64,000 bases of DNA from Streptomyces sp. NBC_01237 (GTDB taxonomy: Bacteria; Actinomycetota; Actinomycetes; Streptomycetales; Streptomycetaceae). The notes below the pieces were generated by a model, which was not told the origin of the DNA, did no database searches, and was given only the letters and a program-made list of their open reading frames with translations. How positions within the stretch are numbered: the stretch's first letter is position 1; each line of letters starts with the position of its first letter. Both the position numbers and the translations under genes were made by a program. This document shows, in pieces, positions 51,140 through 59,257 of this stretch. The stretch lies in assembly GCF_035917275.1 (NCBI RefSeq), contig NZ_CP108508.1:8122001-8186000 (forward strand), written 5' to 3'.

Positions 51140-51470
51140 GCCGCTGAGTGCGCCCGGCGTGGTCCACTCGATGCTCACCGACGATGCCGTGCACCCACCG
51201 GGTGAATGCGCGGCATCGCCTCGGAGTGCACAGCATCGTGGTGACGATGCCCTGCATCCACCCCCGCGAGCCCGCCGCGTTTTCCCTTGACACGGGCCCG
51301 TGTCAAGGGAAAACGCGTGGCACCGGGCGCGCCTGGAACACCGCATCGAGTGGGCTCCACCCGGTGGCCTTCAACGGGTGGAGTGGATGACATCGGCGGG
51401 GGCGAGTCCTCGCCTTCACCCGGGCCCGTTCCACCGAGTCCACCCGATGCGCATCACGGCACCAGCGCAT
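51140..51470. repeat. Palindrome-rich intergenic region with a 42-bp perfect palindrome
   Basis: Positions 51276-51317 form a perfect palindrome with 21-bp arms and no spacer (left arm CGCGTTTTCCCTTGACACGGG less its last base in text: CGCGTTTTCCCTTGACACGG). Around it are smaller inverted repeats: GATGCCG/CGGCATC enclosing CACCC/GGGTG near 51182-51216, GCATCGT/ACGATGC near 51233-51250, and CCACCC/GGGTGG near 51358-51384. No gene is supported here. Candidate recombination, replication or transfer site. Confidence 0.55.
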
Positions 51471-51478
51471 CGGCGTGG

Positions 51479-51922
51479 CTACGGGTGCGCGGTCATGGAC
51501 TGCACGGTGCGGGCCCACTCCAGGTGTTCGCCGCGCATGGTCTCCAGGGTGGCGCGGGTGTCTCCGTGGTCGTCGGGGTCAGGGATGACGTTCTCGACGA
51601 AGCGGATGATGCTGCGGGCGATGCCCAGCGTGGCCGTGGTGGGGGAGTCGCGCGTCCAGTCCCGCAGGGCGGACAGCAGGATGCACCCGACCTCGTCCAG
51701 GGCGAAGGAGTCCGCGTGCGGCTCCCCGTCGCCCAGGACCCCCGTGGCGGGGAAGACGATGTTCTCGGCGAGCCGCAGCAACAGGAAGGCCAGCTCCGCA
51801 GTGGCCGGCGTGCGGCTGGAGGCATAGTTCCCGCCGCCGCCCTGCAGAGCGAGGAGGTAGTCGAAGGCGCGGTCGACTTCCTCCTCGGTGAGCGGGGTAC
51901 GGGACGGGATCAGGTACGGCAT
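51479..51922 (-). CDS. Hypothetical helical protein
   Basis: A 147-residue protein from the ATG at 51922 (GGAGAC site). Predicted all-helical: TEEEVDRAFDYLLALQ, TAELAFLLLRLAENIVFP, GCILLSALRDWTRDSP, SIIRFVENVIPD. No known domain. Downstream on the same strand comes the palindrome region; upstream are the iterons, so it could be a replication accessory gene. Confidence 0.55.
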   Translation of the reverse strand: MPYLIPSRTPLTEEEVDRAFDYLLALQGGGGNYASSRTPATAELAFLLLRLAENIVFPATGVLGDGEPHADSFALDEVGCILLSALRDWTRDSPTTATLGIARSIIRFVENVIPDPDDHGDTRATLETMRGEHLEWARTVQSMTAHP

Positions 51923-52046
51923 GAGGTCTCCTCAACTTTCGGTCGCCGCGAGGATCACGACGACTCCCCAGCAGGATTCAGCCGCGGCCCTGTGGACAGA
52001 GAGCGCAGATTTCTCCCTGCCCACGGGATCGGGTGAATCGGTGTTA

Positions 52047-52248
52047 CTTTGATCGATAGTTGGCGGGTTTGATTTCTAGTTGGCGAGACCGACGCGGTTG
52101 ATCACTTGAACTGCGGTTTCGCTGCCGGAGCCGCCCGATCTGGGTCCCTGACTCGCCAACTACGCGTCAAAGACCTCGCCAACTACGGATCAAAGCGGGC
52201 CACTGAGCTGCGGCTGGTGGAGGGCGACTCGCCAACTACCGATCAAAG
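52047..52248. repeat. Five 21-bp iterons, candidate replication origin
   Basis: Consensus CTCGCCAACTA, four variable bases, TCAAAG. Minus-orientation copies at 52047-52066 and 52068-52087; plus-orientation copies at 52152-52172, 52175-52195 and 52228-52248. Direct neighbours are spaced 21-23 bp apart, two helical turns, as in iteron-controlled origins. The surrounding DNA is lower in GC than the genes. The Rep protein that would bind is not identified. Confidence 0.6.
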
Positions 52249-52704
52249 TCACAATCGGGTGGAAAGGGTCGAACCGGGCCTCCTTGTCCACCTGCCGAAC
52301 CCGGCGGCGAGCCGGACCGCCGACCCCTTGTCCAGGTCCGCCGCCCGGCCCCGCGCGCCGCATTCCTCCTTGACCAGCAGTACGTCATCGACATCCAACA
52401 AGCCTGGCCGGGCACGACACATCAGGAACCGGAGCAGGACCAGGAGCAGACTTTGCCCGAGCAGAAGGCCGGCGGAACCTGGCTCTCTCGCTTCCGCAGG
52501 TGACTCCTGGGCGAGCCTCCCGTCGGCGAAGCGGGCAAGCCGTCTGGACGGGAGGCTTGCCCGGAGCGGTGGCAAACAGAAGCGGCAACGGAGGTTGCCC
52601 TACAACTTGCTCTACAACTTGCCTTTCAAGTTGCCCTACAAGTTGCCCTACAAGTTGCCCCCAGAATTTCCGGGCACGCGAGAACCCGCACGTCAGAGCA
52701 CTAG
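52207..52704 (+). pseudogene. Start-less reading frame interrupted by TGA at 52501
   Basis: One plus-strand frame reads as protein through APRAAFLLDQQYVIDIQQAW, EPEQDQEQTLPEQKAGGTWL and SRFRR, then a TGA, then continues as EPPVGEAGKPSGREACPERW and a heptad-like VALQLALQLAFQVALQVALQ, ending at a TAG at 52702. No start codon precedes it, and the frame overlaps the last iteron. Probably a degraded plasmid gene, perhaps of replication. Confidence 0.35.
52595..52661 (+). repeat. 12-bp tandem repeat array
   Basis: Five full units of TTGCCCTACAAG or close variants (TTGCTCTACAAC, TTGCCTTTCAAG) plus a partial sixth, exactly 12 bp apart. In the frame above it encodes the four-residue repeat VALQ. Confidence 0.75.
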
Positions 52705-53249
52705 TCAAGGGGTGGCAATCGCGCTGACTACTTCTACTAGAGACCCTGGGAACGGGATATCTGCAGAAGCACGATCTGACAGGGGCCCATCGACCCGAGC
52801 GAGAGCAGGCGGTCCCGAGCGGGCGAGGCCGAAAAGCCAGCCTGGCCCCCGGTGCCGCAGGCCGCGGGCACGCGGGCGGTTGTCCTCGCGGTCACCCGCC
52901 GCTGACCCCGGGCAAGCCGCGCGGGCTGCCGGACAAGCCCCGCCCATGCTTGTCCGCCCGGTTGGGTATGCCCCGCTCCGCTGGCTCCCTGATGGCTGCT
53001 CAGCGCCCTTCCGGGGCCGCCTGGGGCGCCCGGAGGGGTTGCACCGGAGGTTGTCTCCACAGGGGGTTGCACGGTTGTTCCGGAGGTTGCACCGGAGGTA
53101 CTGCCGGAGGTGTGAACCCCCGTTTCGGCTGTCCGCCCGTTTGTGCAGGTCAGACCGTGCGGGCAAGCCGGTTCCGCAGACCGACACATCTTTCTCCGCG
53201 ATAGCCGGAGGAGATGTCGGGTCAGGATTCGGGCCGTGGCCGGCAGGAG
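52705..53249. other. Repeat-rich DNA without a supported gene
   Basis: Between about 53036 and 53116 the unit GGTTGCACCGGAGG recurs in full or part (near 53037, 53066, 53081 and 53100). The long plus-strand open frame across 52106-54322 is Ser/Arg/Pro-rich and lacks coding character. I see no other features here. Confidence 0.45.
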
Positions 53250-53507
53250 CTAGTCGCTCGTTTCCATGGCCGTCAGGATGTCCGTGGCCGTGGCTGTGGC
53301 CGGTGCGGTGCGGGCGAGGAGATCCGTCATGTGCACGGCGGCCGTCATCAGCCGCTCCGCCTGGCCGGGGTCGTCGGCCGCCTCGCGTCCGGCGGAGTGG
53401 GAGAGCAGGCGCACCGCGTGCGCGAGCGCGTCCCGCAGCTCCTCGACGTGCTGGAGCAGGGCAGCGGTGGACTGGTCGCCGCGGACGGTGTGGTCGGTGT
53501 CGGTCAT
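53250..53507 (-). CDS. Small helical protein
   Basis: An 85-residue protein from the ATG at 53507. Two helices (AALLQHVEELRDALAHAVRL, then AERLMTAAVHMTDLLARTA) and an Asp/Thr-rich N-terminus. Coupled by an ATGA overlap with a short upstream ORF. Function unknown. Confidence 0.5.
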   Translation of the reverse strand: MTDTDHTVRGDQSTAALLQHVEELRDALAHAVRLLSHSAGREAADDPGQAERLMTAAVHMTDLLARTAPATATATDILTAMETSD

Positions 53508-53620
53508 GGGTCGGGTCCTCTCGTGCGGCCGGCCGGGGTGGCCGTGTACGTCTTCGGGTGCCGCTGTGCGTCTCCGGGATGACGTACGACGGCGAGCACC
53601 AGGAGCACGGCGCCGTTCAT
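53504..53620 (-). CDS. Short upstream ORF coupled to the helical protein
   Basis: A 38-residue frame from the ATG at 53620 with a GGAACCC context. It begins with a hydrophobic stretch (MNGAVLLVLAVV) and a basic tail; its stop overlaps the start at 53507. Confidence 0.35.
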   Translation of the reverse strand: MNGAVLLVLAVVRHPGDAQRHPKTYTATPAGRTRGPDP

Positions 53621-53759
53621 GGGTTCCGGCGGCAGGAGACCCCGGGCTGGGGCGTCCGGGGTCTCCGTGCGACAGGACGTGACCGTCTGCCCCGACCGGT
53701 TCAACGAACGCCCACGCCCGGTGTCACGCCCCGCCATGGACCCCGCGAGCAGGGGCTCC

Positions 53760-53795
53760 GTGCCGCCGCCCGGCCGTACGGCCGGGCGGCGGCAC
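53760..53795 (-). terminator. 36-bp perfect palindrome, likely terminator
   Basis: 18-bp arms without spacer (GTGCCGCCGCCCGGCCGT and its inverse), 40 bases past the stop of the 44-residue gene on the minus strand. Confidence 0.6.
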
Positions 53796-53834
53796 TGGGC
53801 GCCCTACGGTTGCCGCAGGGCGCCAGCGCGCCCG

Positions 53835-53969
53835 TCAGGCGGCGTCCTCGTCCTGGGACCACGCCTCGTCCAGGAGGAGTTCGGCGCAGCTGCACGATTC
53901 CGGGTCGGCGAAGGTCGGGTACATGCAGTCCTCGTGGTGGTCCTGGCCGTCGTACACGATCTCGATCAC
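53835..53969 (-). CDS. Acidic 44-residue protein with three cysteines
   Basis: GTG at 53969 with AGGAGG eight bases upstream. Contains YDGQDHHEDC, then ESCSCAELLLDEAW; very acidic, with Cys15, Cys26 and Cys28. The strong ribosome site and clear terminator argue for a real small gene. Confidence 0.5.
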   Translation of the reverse strand: MIEIVYDGQDHHEDCMYPTFADPESCSCAELLLDEAWSQDEDAA

Positions 53970-54264
53970 GCGGGTCCTCCTGGTGGGTGAAGCGGTGCGG
54001 TACTCCCGTACACCGCCGCATGGTCGGAAGGCGGCGGATCCGGGCGGAGGACATCAGAGTTGAGGCTGGTGTGACGTGCCGGGGCCAGCGGTCGCCGAGG
54101 ACGGCGTCGGCCGGGCCGGAGGGTTCAGACGGGCCTGGTGGAGAAGTAGGAGAGGGGGCGCGGCAAGCCCCCTGCCGCCTGAGGGCCTGGCACAGCTTGG
54201 CCGGGGGCGCCCCCCGACTCGGGCGGATGATGGTCGGTATCCGCAGGCGGGAAGCCGCGAGGGC

Positions 54265-55446
54265 CTACCGGAGAGAGGCAGGCAGCTGCGTATCCCTGTC
54301 AACGATGGCTGAGTCAACCTGATGCCTCGTCAGGCCCTCCGCCTGGCGCAGGTCCGCCCGGCTCAGGTCCGCGCCCAGCAGGACCGCCTGGCGCAGGTCC
54401 GCGTCGCTGAGGTCCGTGCCGCGCAGGTCCGCGCCGCTCAGGCCCGCCCGGCTCAGGCCCGCGCCGCTCAGGCTCGCGAAGCTGAGGTCCGCGTCGCTGA
54501 GGTCCGTGCCGCGCAGGTCCGCGCCGCGCAGGTCCGCGCCGCTGAGGTCCTTGCCGCGCAGGTTCACGTCGCTCAGGTCCGCGCCGCTCAGGTCCGCGCC
54601 GCTCAGGTCCGCGCCGCGCAGGTCCGCGCCGCTCAGGCCCGCCCGGCTCAGGCCCGCGAAGTTGAAGTCCACGTTGCTCAGGTCCACGTTGCTCAGGTCC
54701 ACGTTGCTCAGGTCCACGTCGCGCAGGTCCGCGCCGCGCAGGTCCGCGCCGCGCAGGTCCGCGCCGCTCAGGCCCGCCCGGCTCAGGTCCGCGCCGCTGA
54801 GGTCCGCGCCGCTGAGGTCCGCGCCGCTCAGGTCCACGTCGCTCAGGTCCGCGCCGCTCAGGTCCGCGCCGGGCACGTCTGCGCCGTTTAGGTCCCTCGT
54901 TGGGAGGAGGCTGATGTTGGGGAGTTTGGCGGCGTGGAGGTCAAGGAGGAAGGTGCCGTCCCGGGTTGTGTCGCGGGTGGCGAGGACGGTGAGGGCGGCG
55001 TGGACGTCGGCCGGGACGTCCTGGCCCTTCGCGGGGGGTTTGGCGGCGTGGGTGCGGATGTAGGTGGCGAGGACGTTGGCGATGGTGGGCTGGTCACGGC
55101 GGGAGTCCTGCATGATCCGCTGCAGGGCGTAGATACCGCCCAGCCGCACGTCCATCTTGTCCTCACCGAGGTTTCCCACCGCCGCCGTGTACCGGTCGGT
55201 GATCTGCCCCTCCTTGGCCAGCGCCCGGTCATCCCGCGCCTGCTCGTTGGCCTGTCTGGTCTGAACGTTCGAGTACCAGAGACCCACCACCGCCACCACA
55301 GCGGCGACCACGACAGTGAACAACTCGATCCGCCGCGCCCAGTCCAAACCCTCCGGGGCAGTAGCAGGGGCAGCGCCCGGGCCGGTCCGGGCAGTGAGTC
55401 GGGTGGTACGGCGTAACCGCAGGCGACGGGCAGGCGTGGAAGGCAT
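54265..55446 (-). CDS. Membrane-anchored pentapeptide-repeat protein
   Basis: A 393-residue protein from the ATG at 55446 (an ATG/TTG at 55467 is also possible). A membrane segment is at about 40-60 (ELFTVVVAAVVAVVGLWY), then a helical domain with RYTAAVGNLGEDKMDVRLGG and IYALQRIMQDSRRDQ. From about residue 190 to the end come more than 30 pentapeptides of the A(D/N)LSG type, expected to fold as a right-handed beta helix. Such proteins often mimic DNA or inhibit gyrase, but the membrane-anchored form with this helical domain is common in actinobacteria and of unknown role. Confidence 0.75.
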   Translation of the reverse strand: MPSTPARRLRLRRTTRLTARTGPGAAPATAPEGLDWARRIELFTVVVAAVVAVVGLWYSNVQTRQANEQARDDRALAKEGQITDRYTAAVGNLGEDKMDVRLGGIYALQRIMQDSRRDQPTIANVLATYIRTHAAKPPAKGQDVPADVHAALTVLATRDTTRDGTFLLDLHAAKLPNISLLPTRDLNGADVPGADLSGADLSDVDLSGADLSGADLSGADLSRAGLSGADLRGADLRGADLRDVDLSNVDLSNVDLSNVDFNFAGLSRAGLSGADLRGADLSGADLSGADLSDVNLRGKDLSGADLRGADLRGTDLSDADLSFASLSGAGLSRAGLSGADLRGTDLSDADLRQAVLLGADLSRADLRQAEGLTRHQVDSAIVDRDTQLPASLR

Positions 55447-55647
55447 ACCTGTATTCGATCCCAACACCCCACTCCGGCGCAGCGATTCGGTTCTATCAAG
55501 CCGAGCTCCCAGTGCGGCACACCCCTGGTGTGGCGGGTTTCCGGGAGCGGCGGCACTCCAGGGATGCCGACCCGCTCTGCACCTGCCTTCTGGCTGGATT
55601 GCTCACCTGTAGGGGTGTCTGCCTCGTACGGTGAGGTGGTGGACGAC

Positions 55648-55839
55648 ATGACGACCATGGTCGAGCTGTACGGCGGGCCGCTCGATGGGTGGGTGGTGCC
55701 GGTGGACACCGGTGATCCGGATCCCTGGACCGCGATCATCAGCGACTATGGCGAGCACCCCGGTGGCCGGTCTCTGTACGCACCCGATACGACTGGCTGG
55801 TGGCGCTGGGTCCGGGACCTGCGGCCGGAGGAGATGTGA
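55648..55839 (+). CDS. Small hypothetical protein
   Basis: A 63-residue protein, ATG at 55648 with GGTGAGG upstream. MVELYGGPLDGWVVPVDTGD and a Trp-rich end (TTGWWRWVRDL). The stop overlaps the next start (TGATG). Confidence 0.55.
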   Translation: MTTMVELYGGPLDGWVVPVDTGDPDPWTAIISDYGEHPGGRSLYAPDTTGWWRWVRDLRPEEM

Positions 55840-56054
55840 TGGGACGGCAGCCTGCCCCGGAGCCGGGCGATACCGCACGCCTCGATCAGCTGGCGGCCCA
55901 TTGGCGGGAGGCACCGCCGGAGATCCGGCAGGACATCCTCACCGCGGCCGCAGCGGTCCAGGATGCCCCGGAGCCCGGTCGCGGCCGCGTCGCTCACCTG
56001 CTGGAAGCGCTCGGCCGCCTGGACCTCCCGGACACCCCGGACGGCGCCCCGTGA
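55839..56054 (+). CDS. Small helical hypothetical protein
   Basis: A 71-residue protein from the ATG at 55839. A single helical region with RLDQLAAHWREAPPEIRQDI and HLLEALGRLDLPD. Coupled to the previous gene; followed by a terminator that lies in a duplicated 98-bp block. Confidence 0.5.
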   Translation: MGRQPAPEPGDTARLDQLAAHWREAPPEIRQDILTAAAAVQDAPEPGRGRVAHLLEALGRLDLPDTPDGAP

Positions 56055-56064
56055 TGCCAGCGGC

Positions 56065-56162
56065 GCCGACAGCACGAGACCCCGGGCGATGATGCCCGGG
56101 GTCTCTCTGTGCAGTGCCTTAACAGACGGTTAACGGCCGGCCAGGGCCGGTGTCACGCCCGC
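56065..56162. repeat. 98-bp duplicated block, copy 1
   Basis: About 87 percent identical by eye to 57702-57799, same orientation and no gaps. It includes a terminator hairpin (56077-56104, arms AGACCCCGGGC and inverse) and ends in GGTGTCACGCCC. Confidence 0.75.
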
Positions 56163-56234
56163 TGCATCGCCCGGCGCGTGTACCGGCTCGTGGTCAGCTG
56201 ACGCTGGCCGGTTTCCCGTCTCGGTTCTTACGCG

Positions 56235-56648
56235 TCACGCGGAGGCGTTTTCCGTCTTGCTGACGGAGCAGGTGGCTTCGAGGATGTTCTTGGACCCGTA
56301 TTCTCCCAGGCAGACCTTGTAGCGGATCCACCCGTTCTCGGGGAGGTTCAGGTTGTGGTCGACCTTTCCGTCGCCGTCCGAGCCGGAGTGGTTCCACTTT
56401 TCCAGCGGCAGTCCGTCGGACCGTGATCCGGTGACAACGACGGAGTGGCCATCGGCCTTGTTGTCCCAGATCAGCATGTGGTCCCCCGCCTTGACGAAGG
56501 ACGCTGACCCGGCACACGTGGTGTAGTTGTTGCTGGTACACAGATCGCCGACATGCTGGGCTGCGGCCTGTGCGATGGCCGGGGGGACACCGACCGCGAC
56601 CGCGGCGGTGAGCGAGGAAACCGCTAAGGCCCATTTCCTGACGTTCAT
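56235..56648 (-). CDS. Secreted small protein with cysteine pairs
   Basis: A 137-residue protein from the ATG at 56648 (AGGAGGG site). A signal peptide is at 1-30 (RKWALAVSSLTAAVAVGVPP then AQAAA). The mature domain has four Cys (CTSNNYTTC and VCLGEYGSKNILEATC), probably two disulfides, and Lys/Asp-rich beta strands. It resembles small secreted Streptomyces proteins of unknown role. Longer upstream frames are rejected because the signal peptide would be internal. Confidence 0.65.
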   Translation of the reverse strand: MNVRKWALAVSSLTAAVAVGVPPAIAQAAAQHVGDLCTSNNYTTCAGSASFVKAGDHMLIWDNKADGHSVVVTGSRSDGLPLEKWNHSGSDGDGKVDHNLNLPENGWIRYKVCLGEYGSKNILEATCSVSKTENASA

Positions 56649-57285
56649 CTGGTTCGACCCTCCTGCGAAGTTTTCCAAAGGGGCGGGCCGGCATACGGTG
56701 CGCCTCCGCTCCCTTCTTCGTGGAGGAACTCTAGGGCCGTGTATGTGCGGGATACAGTCATGCGGCGGCAATTGGCGGGTAACGGTGGACCGCTTGACAC
56801 TGGACCATGCCTGACGTGGCCTCGGCATATTCCCCATTCGAGGGGCTGTTCATACCCATGCTGGTGTCCACGGGGCATCTCGCGAATGGCCGGGATTTCC
56901 GCCGTTCGCCCGATGGCTCTGCCAGCAGAACCCTTGGAAACACCTGTTCAGCAACTGGCAGCGGCCGGAGTCCCGCCCACCGCATTCCGAGCCCGGTGAG
57001 GACCTCACGCCGCTCGGGGGAGCTTGTCCCGCCGGGCCCGGGTCCCGGTGTCCCGCACCGCCCGGCCGTGCCGGTGTCCGCTGCGGCAGTTCCCTGTTTG
57101 TGCTGGGCGAGGGCGGCATTCCTGCCCGGATGTCCCGGTCCGCCGCCCTGGTCCAAAGTCGGTGTGTGGGGGTTGCATAAGGTTGCAATCGGGGGAGACC
57201 CATCCGGTGGGGATGGCGGCGGCGAATGATCATCAGGCGGCGGCCGGCCGCCGGTGACCGGGAGAAACCCCCAGGGTGAGGGCTG
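56649..57285. other. Intergenic region with no supported gene
   Basis: Promoter for the secreted protein is expected near 56680-56770 (AT-richer). A minus-strand frame reads GMRWAGLRPLPVAEQVFP and SPSNGEYAEAT around 56810-57000, possibly coding-like, but without a ribosome site. Confidence 0.3.
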
Positions 57286-57681
57286 ATGAAACCGAACACG
57301 CACACCGTTCTCCACGACCCCCACGGGCTGTTCGGAGCGGACTTACCCCTGGACCGCGCCCCCTATGAGCGCTTGGTCGCCGCGGTTCTGTCCTGGACCG
57401 ACCCGGCCGCCCTCACCCCGCACGACTTCGAGCAGATCGCCCTGCAGCTGACCGGCCACGCCCGCGCCGTCGCCACCGACGTCCGCCACCACACCGATCT
57501 CCTCGACGAGGACACCGGGCCCCGCGCCCTGGCCGAGATCATCCTCGCCGAAACACAACGCCGCCTCAGCACACCCCACCAGGGCACCCTTCGCAGCGTG
57601 CAGAACCGGGCCCGCCTCGTCCGCGCCCTCTACGAACGCCTCGACCGCCTCCAGACCGCCCCCGACGACGCGACCACCTGA
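57286..57681 (+). CDS. DUF6415-like protein
   Basis: A 131-residue helical protein from the ATG at 57286 (GAGGG site). TPHDFEQIALQLTGHARAVA, RALAEIILAETQRRLS and VQNRARLVRALYERLDRL match the helical pattern of the DUF6415 family, a Streptomyces group present in many copies and sometimes annotated with natural-product genes. The actual role is unknown. The second 98-bp repeat copy with a terminator follows it. Confidence 0.55.
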   Translation: MKPNTHTVLHDPHGLFGADLPLDRAPYERLVAAVLSWTDPAALTPHDFEQIALQLTGHARAVATDVRHHTDLLDEDTGPRALAEIILAETQRRLSTPHQGTLRSVQNRARLVRALYERLDRLQTAPDDATT

Positions 57682-57701
57682 ACCCTTCACCGGTCACCGC
57701 A

Positions 57702-57799
57702 GCCGACAGCACGAAACCCCGGACGGTGATGCCCGGGGTCTCACGGTGCAGTGCCGTAACAGACGGTCAACGACCGGCCAGCGCTTGTGTCACGCCCAC
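57702..57799. repeat. 98-bp duplicated block, copy 2
   Basis: Direct repeat of 56065-56162, again immediately downstream of a small gene, with the same terminator core (ACCCCGGAC, loop, GCCCGGGGT) and GTGTCACGCCC at the end. Confidence 0.75.
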
Positions 57800-58086
57800 T
57801 CCACACCGAGCTCCGCGAGGACCTGACGCTGCTCAGGGGTGAGCCGGTCGCGTCGGCTCTTGGCGCTACTGCATAGATACGCCGATCTTCACCAGATGCT
57901 CCTGGCCGTGGAAGGGTCTTGGGATGGGGCCGGTTTGTGAAACCGGGTGCCGTGGCCGTGTTCGCTGCCGCTGGTGCCGTACCGCGTTGGGTACCAGGAG
58001 CGCTGCGTCCTTGCCGGGGCGGTCCTGTGGTTGCTTGTTCCTGACGGCCCGGGACACGGGAGACGCGGTGTCCTTACGATGGCCCG
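57800..58086. other. No supported gene
   Basis: A minus-strand 63-codon frame here is His/Arg/Pro-rich noise. I see nothing else. Confidence 0.35.
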
Positions 58087-58317
58087 GTGACCGCCCGCCG
58101 CACGCTTGGCCCCGGCCCGGAGGATCCCGCGCACGGTGTCCGCGCCTCCGAGGCAGATCTCCTCGACGTGTTCCCCGGTGTCAGGAGCCCCGACCTCGAC
58201 GGGCTCCGGGCCCGCGGCGTCCTCGGAACCACCACGACCGCGCCCCCGGCCACCCGGCGGGCCCTTGGCACCGGCGGCCACACCGACGGGGACACCCCGC
58301 CGGACAGCTCCGTCTGA
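58087..58317 (+). CDS. Hypothetical small protein, doubtful
   Basis: A 76-residue frame from a GTG at 58087. The middle (SEADLLDVFPGVRSPDLDGL) looks coding-like; the tail is Thr/Gly-rich. No strong ribosome site. Confidence 0.3.
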   Translation: MTARRTLGPGPEDPAHGVRASEADLLDVFPGVRSPDLDGLRARGVLGTTTTAPPATRRALGTGGHTDGDTPPDSSV

Positions 58318-58334
58318 CCCGGCCACCGCGACTG

Positions 58335-58457
58335 GCGTGCCGCGTCCGTTCCCCTGGCGGGCCCGGCTTCCCGATCTGGATCTCCGACCACTTCAAAGGC
58401 GCCGACGGCGCCACCCTGCTGGACCCCGACAAACTCGTCAGCGTGCTGCGCCGCTGA
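58335..58457 (+). pseudogene. C-terminal remnant of an unknown gene
   Basis: A plus-strand frame ends GFPIWISDHFKGADGATLL then DPDKLVSVLRR-stop at 58457, clearly protein-like, but the preceding 130 bases are frame-shifted noise, so only the tail survives. Confidence 0.3.
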
Positions 58458-58479
58458 AGCCGGTAGCCACACTGGGAGC

Positions 58480-58767
58480 ATGAGCGAATTCGAGGACACG
58501 CTGGCCGAACTCCGCGCGGCTGCCGCACGCTTGGCCCTGCAGGCTGACGCACCGGCTGATCCCTGTGAGGCCCTGCGCGGTATCGGCGGCACCGTGGACA
58601 TGCTGCGGGGGCCGGTCCGGGCCCTTGACCAGCTGGTGGCGGAAGGGCAGGGATCCTGGCAGCCGGGCGTCCGCGCGGAAGTGGTGGCAGAGCTGAATTC
58701 CGCCCAGGCCGCGTTGACCCAGGCGGTACGCGCACTTTCCCGGGCCGCTGACCCCGACGCGCTCTGA
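58480..58767 (+). CDS. Small helical hypothetical protein
   Basis: A 95-residue protein, ATG at 58480 with CTGGGAGC. Three helices (FEDTLAELRAAAARLALQAD; GTVDMLRGPVRALDQLVA; VVAELNSAQAALTQAVRALS). Acidic. No known function. Confidence 0.55.
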   Translation: MSEFEDTLAELRAAAARLALQADAPADPCEALRGIGGTVDMLRGPVRALDQLVAEGQGSWQPGVRAEVVAELNSAQAALTQAVRALSRAADPDAL

Positions 58768-58924
58768 ATACCCAACAGGCGACCCGGGGCGGCCGCCGGC
58801 CACGAGCCCGGCCGCCCCGGCGTCACTCTCCACACAGAACGGACCCGGGCGACTGCTGTCTGAGCCCGCCCAACACGAACACGAAGGCCCGTACCCCTGT
58901 GCTTAGGTTCTAGCGGTCCTCGCA

Positions 58925-59150
58925 ACACCCACGACGCGACGTCCAGGGCGCGCTGCACATCGAGCAGCGGCGCACCCTGGGGTGCCTCTTCACAGTCCGG
59001 TGCGTGCAGCACACCACGGGCCGGGCCCCGGCCCTCACACACCTTCGCCAGCACCCAGCCCGAAGCCGTCGGTCCCCGAGGACCTCGCGGACCGACGCGG
59101 CGCTGGCGGAAGCGGCTCGGTGGGGCCTGGTCGTAGTCGACGCCGTCGGC
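58925..59150 (-). pseudogene. DUF6233-like C-terminal remnant
   Basis: The minus strand reads SGWVLAKVCEGRGPARGVLH, APDCEEAPQGAPLLDVQRAL and DVA before the similarity to the DUF6233-type pattern (HAPDCEEAPQGAPxL) ends. The final Cys pair is missing and no start is present. It lies inside a long meaningless open frame. Confidence 0.35.
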
Positions 59151-59257
59151 CGGCCGCACGTGCCCGGGCGGCCACTGCCTCGTACTGCTTCGCACGATCT
59201 GCCCCGGGGCGAGCCGGGTCGATGGACGACGCGCAGGCGTGGGGCGGGAGCGACGCG

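Noticed and set aside
5778..52503. In-frame TGA codons at 5778 and 52501 as recoding (selenocysteine or readthrough)
   Set aside because: No stem-loop or tRNA gene supports recoding, neither residue position is suggestive, and both loci are otherwise decayed.
52106..54322. A 738-codon plus-strand open frame
   Set aside because: Ser/Arg/Pro-rich, no ribosome site, runs across repeats and antisense to small genes with better signals.
54322..54891. Short regular repeats that might be taken for a CRISPR array
   Set aside because: The 15-bp periodicity is the coding sequence of the pentapeptide repeats; there are no unique spacers.
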